Of a DNA stretch of 64,000 bases, positions 53,920 to 62,400 are shown piece after piece. The first letter of the stretch is position 1. Each line of letters opens with the position of its first letter. The stretch is from Ascidiimonas aurantiaca (GTDB taxonomy: Bacteria > Bacteroidota > Bacteroidia > Flavobacteriales > Flavobacteriaceae): NCBI RefSeq assembly GCF_037646345.1, contig NZ_JBBEWR010000003.1:25882-89881 (forward strand), written 5' to 3'. Both the position numbers and the translations under genes were made by a program. A model generated the notes under the pieces. It was not told where the DNA came from and ran no database searches. It worked only from the letters and a program-made list of their open reading frames with translations.

Positions 53920-54090
53920 CTAAAAAAGTATCCTGGTATTGGCAGAAGTCTGTTTAGTCGTTTTCTCGGCATCTGCAGAGCGTACCTCTTCTGTCCTGTT
54001 AAGGCTGTAATTAATATAACCTATAAAGGAAAGTATGCCAATTAAAAAGATGACAACAAAAAAGATAATTATCTTATATACCCGCTTCAT
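53920..54090 (-). CDS. Small single-span membrane protein, 56 residues
   Basis: The reverse strand from the ATG at 54090 encodes MKRVYKIIIFFVVIFLIGIL and then SFIGYINYSLNRTEEVRSAD and a polar tail to a stop at 53920. It has a basic N-terminus, one clean membrane span (about residues 6-27) and a 30-residue hydrophilic tail, as expected for a small inner-membrane protein. No family is recognised. It is divergent from rnr with 140 bases between. Confidence 0.55.
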   Translation of the reverse strand: MKRVYKIIIFFVVIFLIGILSFIGYINYSLNRTEEVRSADAEKTTKQTSANTRILF

Positions 54091-54230
54091 TTGTATTTAG
54101 AAACCCTTTTACTTTAAATAGACGAATGAAAATAACGTTTGTTACAATTTTTTTAATAAAACTTTAACTTTTTTTATTAATAACGCGATGATGGTATTAA
54201 TTCGTATTTTACCCCTGAAATAAATTCTAT

Positions 54231-56429
54231 ATGTCAAAACAAAGAAGGAGAAGTAAAGATCATAAGAAAAATGAGATTACAAAGGAAATTTTCCAGATCC
54301 TGGAAAAGAACCCTTCACAATCTTTTAATTATAAACAACTGGCTGCAAAAATGGGTATTACCGATGCCAGTACACGTAATATGTTAATCAAGAGGTTAAC
54401 GCAACTTAAAGAAAAAAGAAGAATTGAAGAAACGGGTCGCGGTAAGTACAAAGCCGTAGCTTCCAGAAATCATTTTACCGGTATCATAGATATTGGCTCC
54501 AGAGGAAATGCCTATGTAATCACTGAAGAAATGGAAGAAGACGTATTCATTCCAAACCATAAGTTCAACAAAGCGTTACATATGGATGAAGTGGAGGTAT
54601 ATGTATATCCTCATCGCAAAGGGCGCAAACCGGAGGGAGAAATTGTTAGGGTTATTAGCAGGTCCAAAACATCTTTTGTAGGGGTTGTACAGATGCAAAA
54701 GAACTTCGCTTTTGTGGTAACCAAAGACCCCCGTATGTACACAGATATATTTGTTTCCAAAGATCATGTAGGAGATGCTTCTGATGGAGATAAAGTTTTG
54801 GTAAATATTCTGGAATGGCCGGAAAATGCCGAATCGCCCAATGGTGCCATTGTAGAGGTTTTGGGTAAACCGGGAGAACACGATACCGAAATGCACGCGA
54901 TCCTGGCAGAATATGGGCTGCCGTACCGTTTCCCTGAAGAAGTAGAAAAATATGCCAATGAGCTGGATACTTCTATTAATGCAGAAGAAATACAGAAAAG
55001 AAGAGATATGCGTGGTACTATCACATTTACCATAGACCCTCGTGATGCCAAAGATTTTGATGATGCACTTTCCTTCAAAGTCTTGGAGAACGGTAACTAT
55101 GAGATAGGTATTCACATTGCAGATGTTTCTCATTATGTAAAACCAGGCTCCATACTCGATGATGAAGCGTTTGATCGCAGTACTTCGGTATATCTGGTAG
55201 ATCGTGTGGTACCTATGCTTCCTGAAATTTTATCAAACCGGGCATGTTCTTTAAGGCCTAACGAAGAAAAATATACTTTTTCAGCCATTTTTGAGATTGA
55301 CAAGAATGCGCATGTACACTCTCAATGGTTTGGTAGAACGGTAATACTTTCAGATCGCCGGTTTGCTTATGAGGAAGCTCAGGCCATTATAGAGACCAAA
55401 GAGAACCTAATACCGGAAGAAGTGTCACTTACCGGTGAATCTTACGAAGCAGAGCCCGAAATAGCAAATGCCATAATTACTATGGATACGCTGGCCAAAA
55501 ATATGAGGGCACGCCGAATGCGAGCCGGTGCCATTTCTTTTGATAAAGTAGAAGTAGGGTTTTATCTCAATCAGGAAAATGACCCTACAGGTGTATATTT
55601 TAAAGAATCTCAGGATGCCAATAAACTTATAGAAGAATTTATGCTTCTTGCTAATAGAAAAGTAGCCGAATTTATTGGTAAACGCACACCAGAACACGTT
55701 TTTGTGTACAGAATACACGATGAGCCCGATGAAGAAAAGCTCATGTTACTCAACGGGGTGATCTCCAGGTTTGGTTATAATATCAACCTGAAAAGCAAAA
55801 AAACCATTACAAGTTCAATTAACTCGCTTTTAAGTGAGGTTCACGGTAAAAAAGAAGAAAACCTGGTAGATACCCTTACTATACGGTCCATGAGCAAAGC
55901 AGTATATACTACCAACAATATTGGGCATTACGGGCTTGCTTTTGATTATTACACCCATTTCACATCACCCATAAGGAGATATCCCGATGTCATGGTACAT
56001 AGATTGCTTCAGCACTATTTAGACGGAGGCTCATCTGTAAAGAAGGAGAGATATGAAGACCGCTGCGGGCATTGTTCAGATATGGAAAATCTGGCGGCCA
56101 ATGCCGAAAGAGATTCTATAAAGTATATGCAGATAAAATTTATGCAGGATCATACTGATGAAGAATTTTTAGGTGTTATCTCCGGTGTGACCGAATGGGG
56201 TATTTATGTTGAGATCATTGAGAACAAGTGTGAAGGTATGGTTCGTATAAGAGAAATAAAAGATGATGAATATACCTTTGATATGAGCCAGTATGCGCTG
56301 GTAGGTACCCATACAAAAAATATATACCAGTTGGGAGACGAAGTACTGGTAAAAGTAAAGAATACCGATCTGGTAAAAAGACACCTTGATTTCTATCTTT
56401 TAGGCAAACCGGAAGAAATCACCACATAG
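54231..56429 (+). CDS. rnr: Ribonuclease R
   Basis: This is 732 residues. The order is an N-terminal winged helix (ITKEIFQILEKNPSQSFNYKQLAAKMGI), cold-shock domains, the RNB catalytic domain with DPRDAKDFDDALS metal-binding aspartates, the ASFTSPIRRYPD-like segment (HFTSPIRRYPDVMVHRLL), and a C-terminal S1 domain (FLGVISGVTEWGIYVEIIENKCEGMVRI). It degrades structured RNA 3' to 5'. It ends shortly after S1 without the long basic tail of the E. coli enzyme. Confidence 0.97.
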   Translation: MSKQRRRSKDHKKNEITKEIFQILEKNPSQSFNYKQLAAKMGITDASTRNMLIKRLTQLKEKRRIEETGRGKYKAVASRNHFTGIIDIGSRGNAYVITEEMEEDVFIPNHKFNKALHMDEVEVYVYPHRKGRKPEGEIVRVISRSKTSFVGVVQMQKNFAFVVTKDPRMYTDIFVSKDHVGDASDGDKVLVNILEWPENAESPNGAIVEVLGKPGEHDTEMHAILAEYGLPYRFPEEVEKYANELDTSINAEEIQKRRDMRGTITFTIDPRDAKDFDDALSFKVLENGNYEIGIHIADVSHYVKPGSILDDEAFDRSTSVYLVDRVVPMLPEILSNRACSLRPNEEKYTFSAIFEIDKNAHVHSQWFGRTVILSDRRFAYEEAQAIIETKENLIPEEVSLTGESYEAEPEIANAIITMDTLAKNMRARRMRAGAISFDKVEVGFYLNQENDPTGVYFKESQDANKLIEEFMLLANRKVAEFIGKRTPEHVFVYRIHDEPDEEKLMLLNGVISRFGYNINLKSKKTITSSINSLLSEVHGKKEENLVDTLTIRSMSKAVYTTNNIGHYGLAFDYYTHFTSPIRRYPDVMVHRLLQHYLDGGSSVKKERYEDRCGHCSDMENLAANAERDSIKYMQIKFMQDHTDEEFLGVISGVTEWGIYVEIIENKCEGMVRIREIKDDEYTFDMSQYALVGTHTKNIYQLGDEVLVKVKNTDLVKRHLDFYLLGKPEEITT

Positions 56430-56519
56430 TGAAGAGATCGTGCCTTAAATGTTACGATAAGCCTTTTTACGGCATGGAGTTTGGTATATTTTAGAAGTAA
56501 ATTTTAAATAAATAACATT

Positions 56520-57200
56520 ATGAGATTTTTTGGAACTTTGGTAGTATGGGTAGTAAGCTTACCCCTGTTGTTTGCACAGGAGGGTACTTTAGAACAGGAA
56601 TTGGGTACGTTTGATCAAATTAAAGTGTTTGATGGTATTTCGGTAGAACTCATTAAAGCTTCAGAGAACAAAATTATTGTTTCGGGAGAAGATGTGGATA
56701 AAGTGGCTGTCGTTAATAACAACGGCACATTAAAGATACGCATGGAAATAGATAAGATATTTAACGGCTTTGAAACATTTGCAAAAGTGTATTACTCGGG
56801 CCGTATCGATCTTATAGATGTAAACGAGAATGCCTATATCTCATTATCAGAACCTCTTAAGCAAATAGCAGTAGAGTTGCGGGCACAGGAAGGCGGAGAG
56901 ATAGATGTGGTGCTAGATGTACAACGTTTGGAAGTGAAGGCAGTGACCGGCGGAACTATTGAAGCCAGCGGAAAAGCAATTAACCAGAATGTTTCGGTAA
57001 ATACCGGAGGTAACTATGAAGGTGATGATATGAAAACAGAACAGACCAAAGTAGTGGTAAATGCAGGAGGTAATGCATATGTAAACGCGAGCGAGTATGT
57101 AGAGGCATCTGTTCGGGCAGGTGGCCGTATCCGGATTTACGGTGATCCGAAAGTGATAGATAAGAAAAAATTTCTGGGAGGAAGAATTATAGAGCAATAA
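56520..57200 (+). CDS. DUF2807 head-GIN domain secreted protein
   Basis: This is 226 residues with signal peptide MRFFGTLVVWVVSLPLLFAQ. The rest is the DUF2807 right-handed beta-helix-like repeat (FDQIKVFDGISVELIKASENKIIVSGED, VKAVTGGTIEASGKAINQNVSVNTGGNYEG, RAGGRIRIYGDPKVIDKKKFLGGRI). Family members are envelope proteins of unknown role. The LysE-family gene follows after 34 bases. Confidence 0.9.
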   Translation: MRFFGTLVVWVVSLPLLFAQEGTLEQELGTFDQIKVFDGISVELIKASENKIIVSGEDVDKVAVVNNNGTLKIRMEIDKIFNGFETFAKVYYSGRIDLIDVNENAYISLSEPLKQIAVELRAQEGGEIDVVLDVQRLEVKAVTGGTIEASGKAINQNVSVNTGGNYEGDDMKTEQTKVVVNAGGNAYVNASEYVEASVRAGGRIRIYGDPKVIDKKKFLGGRIIEQ

Positions 57201-57234
57201 CATTGTTTGTTAAATTTGCCAAAACACCAGTTTT

Positions 57235-57918
57235 ATGATTCACGATATTCTTGCGGCTTTTCCCTGGGGAGTGTTATTGGCATTCACCATTGGCCCGGTG
57301 TTTTTCGTGTTGTTGGAAACGGGTGCCATAAAAGGGTTTAGAGCAGCCCTTGTTTTTGATGTCGGTGTAATTTTAGCCGACATTTTTTTTATTCTGGTAG
57401 CGTATTTCAGTACCAATAAAATACTGGAAAGGCTTAAAGATGATCCTAAACTGTTTGTTTTTGGCGGGGTTTTGTTACTTATTTACGGAATTGTGTCCTT
57501 TATTAAAAATTTAAAAGATCACAGGCGAAGAAAACGGGAAGATCAGGTGTTTGACCTGCGCCGTACCAATTACCTAACACTCTTTCTCAAAGGATTTTTA
57601 CTGAACTTTATCAATATTGGCGTACTGGGCTTCTGGCTGGGTATTATTATAGTATTTGGCCCCAAACTCGAGATGCAGCCCACCAGGATATTTACCTTTT
57701 TTGCTACCATTATTATAGTCTATCTTTTAATGGACTGTGTTAAAATACTGCTGGCGAAACAATTGAGAAATAAACTTACCCCTTTCCGTATTTTTAAGGT
57801 AAAAAGAGTGATAAGTATCATACTTATGATATTTGGTCTTGCTCTTATTATTCAGGGATTTTTCCCGGATGAAAAAGATAAGATCAAAAATGCTATAGAA
57901 GATATGAGACACAAATAA
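57235..57918 (+). CDS. LysE-family transporter
   Basis: This is 227 residues with six predicted spans and the LysE/RhtB opening (FPWGVLLAFTIGPVFFVLLETGAIKGFRAALVFDVGVILADIFFIL). Family members export amino acids or related small molecules. TAAATTTG at 57211-57218 fits a -7 promoter element just before its start, so it may have its own promoter. A strong bidirectional terminator follows at once. Confidence 0.9.
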   Translation: MIHDILAAFPWGVLLAFTIGPVFFVLLETGAIKGFRAALVFDVGVILADIFFILVAYFSTNKILERLKDDPKLFVFGGVLLLIYGIVSFIKNLKDHRRRKREDQVFDLRRTNYLTLFLKGFLLNFINIGVLGFWLGIIIVFGPKLEMQPTRIFTFFATIIIVYLLMDCVKILLAKQLRNKLTPFRIFKVKRVISIILMIFGLALIIQGFFPDEKDKIKNAIEDMRHK

Positions 57919-57950
57919 AAAAACTTCCCAAAGCGGGAAGTTTTTTTGAA
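57917..57950. terminator. Bidirectional intrinsic terminator
   Basis: AACTTCCC (57922-57929) pairs with GGGAAGTT (57935-57942), with an A-run before and a T-run after. It ends both the LysE-family gene and the convergent tRNA-Cys transcript. Confidence 0.95.
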
Positions 57951-57951
57951 G

Positions 57952-58022
57952 AGGCACCGAGCAGATTCGAACTGCTGTAAAAGGTTTTGCAGACCTCTGC
58001 CTAGCCACTCGGCCACGGTGCC
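57952..58022 (-). tRNA. tRNA-Cys (GCA)
   Basis: The reverse strand gives a 71-base cloverleaf: acceptor GGCACCG/CGGTGCC with discriminator T (U73, typical for Cys), anticodon loop CTGCAAA with anticodon GCA, and T-arm with GTTCGAATC. No CCA is encoded. Confidence 0.96.
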
Positions 58023-58090
58023 ATAGTGCGGGAGCAAAGCTAACAAATAATTTTGAAATCTTACAAAATTATAAATACATATTGGCCAGT

Positions 58091-58456
58091 TTACCCATTT
58101 TGCCTGCTTAAAGACATTTCAATAGTCACCATTTCTACATTTCCTCCTATGGGAGGGTTTATTTTAGATACTTCGGCGGTAGCATTCACGGTAATAGGTA
58201 TTTCGCTTAAAATACGTTCCAGTATGCGGCGCGTAACACTTTCAAGAAGCTTAGACCGGACAGCCATTTCTTCTTTCACTATTTTATTAATATGCACATA
58301 ATCAACTGTATCCTTTAAATGGTCACTTACAGACGAAGGTCCCAGATTTGCTTCTACCTGAATATCAACCCGGTAATCACTTCCTATTTTACCTTCTTCT
58401 ATCAGGCAACCGTGATATGCATACACTTGAATGTTTTTTACTTTAATAATTCCCAT
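58091..58456 (-). CDS. folB: Dihydroneopterin aldolase
   Basis: This is 121 residues from the ATG at 58456 (MGIIKVKNIQVYAYHGCLIEEGKIGSDY), the usual FolB length and opening. Other segments are VEANLG, DTVDYVHINKIVKEEM, KLLESVTRRILERIL and VTVNATAEVSKINPPIGG. It converts dihydroneopterin to 6-hydroxymethyl-dihydropterin in folate synthesis. It lies upstream of tRNA-Cys on the same strand. Confidence 0.93.
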   Translation of the reverse strand: MGIIKVKNIQVYAYHGCLIEEGKIGSDYRVDIQVEANLGPSSVSDHLKDTVDYVHINKIVKEEMAVRSKLLESVTRRILERILSEIPITVNATAEVSKINPPIGGNVEMVTIEMSLSRQNG

Positions 58457-58517
58457 GACTTTACTGAATAAGTACTGCAAAAATATGCAATAGCCATGGG
58501 AAATCGGTAACGTATTT

Positions 58518-59468
58518 TTAATAGGTGCACCGGCAGTTACTAACCCCCTGAAAGAGATCCATACCTACCGTGATCATATGGGTTCCTGAGTTAAAGCCAA
58601 TAAGCTCATTAAGAATAGCCTGATAAGAATAGGCAAAGTAAAAATTCCTCTTTTTTAGTCCAACCATAGGTCCTACATTAAGCGGGTCCAGAAACTGGTC
58701 ATTTAGAAAACGATAGGAAATACCTGCCCAGTAATAATCTTCAAAATCATAAATACGAAACTTAAGATTAAAATCGGTACTGGAACGCCCGTCACTTTCA
58801 AACCATTGAAAAAATACGGAAGGTTCTATTTCAAAATCACTGTTTCGGCTCCTTCTCCATTTATAACCGGTATAGAGGTAATAATTACGCAAACGGTTAG
58901 GCTCTGAAATAGCAAATATATCAAGGTCTTTATTTAAAAGGTTAGAGGCATTAAGGCTTAAATAAAACCCTTTTAACCGGTATAATATGCCTACATCAAA
59001 ATTATGGTTAGTGGTAGAGCGGTTATTGGTTACTGAAGGATCGGGAATAGTAGGGTCAAATTCTCCAATATCTATACGAAACTGGTTAAAGTTGTATGAT
59101 ATTCCCATAGACAGGAAATGATCGTCATAAGGGTCTATGGTAAGGTGGTGTGCAAATGAAAGGCGTGCGCCGTATTGCCGCGTATTTCCATTTTTATCGT
59201 TAAAAAACAAGGCACCAACACCAGACCGGTTTCCCAGTCGTACATCTGCTGCAAGGGTTTGAGTATCAGGGGCATCTTTTATACCTACCCATTGGGTGAG
59301 CCCGTTAAGACGCACTTTTACATGATCGCCTATACCGGCGTAGGTAGGTGAGATAACAAAAGGGTTATCTGCTAAATACTGTGTAAAGGTAGGCAGTGTA
59401 AGCTCTTGCGCAAATACGCCAGAGCTTACAAGACAGCTTACCATGAGGGCCTTCAGTATTTTTTTCAT
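58518..59468 (-). CDS. PorP/SprF-family T9SS membrane protein
   Basis: This is 316 residues from the ATG at 59468 (MKKILKALMVSCLVSSGVFAQ, a good signal peptide; an ATG nine bases upstream is possible). Family features are the N-terminal TLPTFTQYLADNPFVISPTYAGI (the 'YxxNPxxxNPAYAG'-like motif), GVGALFFNDKNG and a 14-strand-like barrel ending MVTVGMD-like (MITVGMDLF). These outer-membrane proteins work with the T9SS and are typically coded next to a large type-B-sorted adhesin, exactly the case here, 13 bases downstream of the giant gene. Confidence 0.93.
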   Translation of the reverse strand: MKKILKALMVSCLVSSGVFAQELTLPTFTQYLADNPFVISPTYAGIGDHVKVRLNGLTQWVGIKDAPDTQTLAADVRLGNRSGVGALFFNDKNGNTRQYGARLSFAHHLTIDPYDDHFLSMGISYNFNQFRIDIGEFDPTIPDPSVTNNRSTTNHNFDVGILYRLKGFYLSLNASNLLNKDLDIFAISEPNRLRNYYLYTGYKWRRSRNSDFEIEPSVFFQWFESDGRSSTDFNLKFRIYDFEDYYWAGISYRFLNDQFLDPLNVGPMVGLKKRNFYFAYSYQAILNELIGFNSGTHMITVGMDLFQGVSNCRCTY

Positions 59469-59481
59469 AGGTAGCATAAGT

Positions 59482-62400
59482 TTATCGGTATAAGGTAAAG
59501 TTTCCAACAAATTCTCTGCCGTCAAAATCGGCATTGAGTTTTACAACGTACCAGTAATCACCGGAAGGCAACGGGTTACCGTTATAGGTACCCAGCCAGG
59601 ATTCGCCTTGTCTTAATTCAGCAAGCTGACGCCCGTAGCGATCGTAAATACGTGTAATAATATCAGGAAACGATTCGGTGTTTTTGGGGCTCCACGTATC
59701 GTTGTTTCCATCACCGTCCGGAGTAAAGAAATTAGGAATGAATATGTCTATAAACTCCATGAATATTTCTGTTTCGGCTTCACAGCCATTGGCATCTACC
59801 ACCCGTACGGTATAGGTGCCGGTCTCATTTACGATAAAGGTGTTGTCATTACCGTTAAAAATATCATTGAAGTAATATTCATAGTCTTCTACGCCTCCGG
59901 TGGCGGTAGCTACAATCTGATTAATATTTCCCTGTACGGCGGTAATATCCAGTAGTGGTATATCTGGAACGGTAAACGATACACTGTCATTACAACCGTT
60001 AGCATGTTGTATAACCACTGTATGCGGGCCGGGAGAAAGATTCTCAAAGCCGCCGTCTAACTGTCCGTTGGTATCTCCGTCCAGGAAGTAAATCACGTCA
60101 TTGGTAACATTGGGGTTCACAGTTATCATAACGTTTGTAGTTGGCAAATTGTTGTCACACAAGGTCTCTAAGGTTGCCTGAGGGTCAATTATCACACCGT
60201 CCTGTAATTCTGCTACGATCTGGCTTTCACAACCATTGGCATCTTCTACCAGTACTACATAGGTATAACCACCGGCAAGTCCGTCATACCTTACCTTATT
60301 AAGTTCAAACGGCATATCGGCCAGATCCGGATTGTTGGATATCAGTTTGGTAGAATATGGCGCGGTACCGCCGGTAATGGTAACTTCTACAAAACCGTCA
60401 TTATCACCCTGGCATACCTCTGAAGATACATCCTGAATAACTCCTGCCAGCGGTTGAGGTGCTATGATCTCACGCTGGAAAACAAACGGTCTGCAACCAT
60501 TGGAATCCTGAGCAATTATGGTGTACATTCCGGGTGTGAGATCAGTAAACATATTCTCTGACTGGAACTCGTTAAGATTGGGTGAAATCGCATATTGATA
60601 TACGCCGGTACCTCCCTGAAGTTCTATACTTATACTACCCAGGTCTTCTGTACATAACGGATTACTTACTACGGGCTGACGAGCCGTAAGCGGTACTCCT
60701 TCCTGTATAGGTACACTAATAGTTTCACTGCAATCGTCACTATCTACGCGTATTTGATAGGTACCCGCCGGTAATCCGGTAAAGGTGTTATCAGTTTGCA
60801 TGGGTCTGTAAGGAGTTATGAGATCAGGTAATCTATATATGGTAAACTCATAGTTACCCAGACCTCCTGAAGCGGCAATTCGTATAATACCGGTAGATTC
60901 ACCATTACAGTTTATATCGGTCACCAATTCCTGAGAAAGGGTAAGTACAGGTACGGCATCTACAGATACTTCATTAGAAATATCAGAAATACAGTTGTTG
61001 CTGTCCCTTACATAGTATTGATACGTAGCCGGAGGAGCGGGTAGCACGATGCTGCCGGTAAAATTACCGATGAAGTTAATCCCGTCGGCACTATAGCTAT
61101 AGGGGCCAACACCTCCTGTAGCAAATAGTTCAATACTTCCCTCAGTAAGACAGGTAGGTGCGGTAACCTGTATCAGAGAGGCTATTACGGCCGTAGGTTG
61201 TGATATCTCTACCGGAAGTGTGGTAGTATCACAGCTCCATCCGTCTATTACGGTTACAGAGTATCTGCCGGCTCTAAGGTCTGTAAAGACATTGTTGAGC
61301 TGGGCTGCAGATGAGGAAACAATGTTTCCGCCGGCATCTAGTGTATTGAGAATATAACGATACACACCTGCGGGGTCAACATCGGGTCGTCCGCCGATAG
61401 CAGTTACCACAATACTGGCCGTGATCTCTCCTTCACAAATAATAGGATCGGCCTGTACGGCGGTAGCTGTAATATCAGCCGGTTGCGTCAGTGTTTCGGT
61501 ATCGTTGAAAATACAGCCTCTGTCATCAGTCACGGTAATGGTATAGGAACCTTCAGATAAGCCGCTAAACTCAAATGAGTTTACGTCATTGGCTGTATAA
61601 TTTTGTCCGGTAGTAGTATTTACCAGAACAATATCATAAGGAGCCCATCCGCCGTCACCTTCAATAAGAATGGCTCCCTGATCGTTTGAACAGGTTACAT
61701 TGGCGGTAGGTGTTATGGTTACATCCAGGGCCCGATCGGGAGATATGATGGTAATTACATTAGAATTTTCATCACAGAAAGGTGCATCCAGAGCTTCAAC
61801 AGCTACATAGAGGTTGCCTCCCGGTAACATATCAATAGTGATCGGATTGGTTACGGTAGTGTTTCCGCTTCCTGATCGTATATTGGTTCCACTGTCGTCA
61901 AACACGATGTAATTGTAACTACCCGTATAATCAAATATTTCAAGGGTCATTTCACCATCGCTGAAACCGAAACAACTCACCGGGGTGGTTGCAGTGGCTA
62001 CTACACGAATATCGTCAAACGGAGCCACGGTGTAAGGATCGCTGTCAAAATAACATCCGGTTACATCGTCAAATACACGGAATACGTACGTTCCGATAGT
62101 AGTAAGCTGATAATTGGCATCGAAATCTCCTGAAGCGGTATCCTGAACATCGGTACCGGCCGGACCGCCTACAGGTAAAAGATCGAAGGTATAATCACCA
62201 GATCCTCCTGTTACGGTTACGATCACTTCTTCGGGAGTATCGCAGGAAATAGCACCGTTATTGGCTGCTGCCGTATTTCGAATGACATCTACGGTGGTAA
62301 TTTGCGGTAACGGATCGACCACTTGTGTTGGGATCGTAAATGTACATCCGTTATCGTCACGTATCACAAAATCATAAGAGCCTGGCTGCGTAACTGTATA

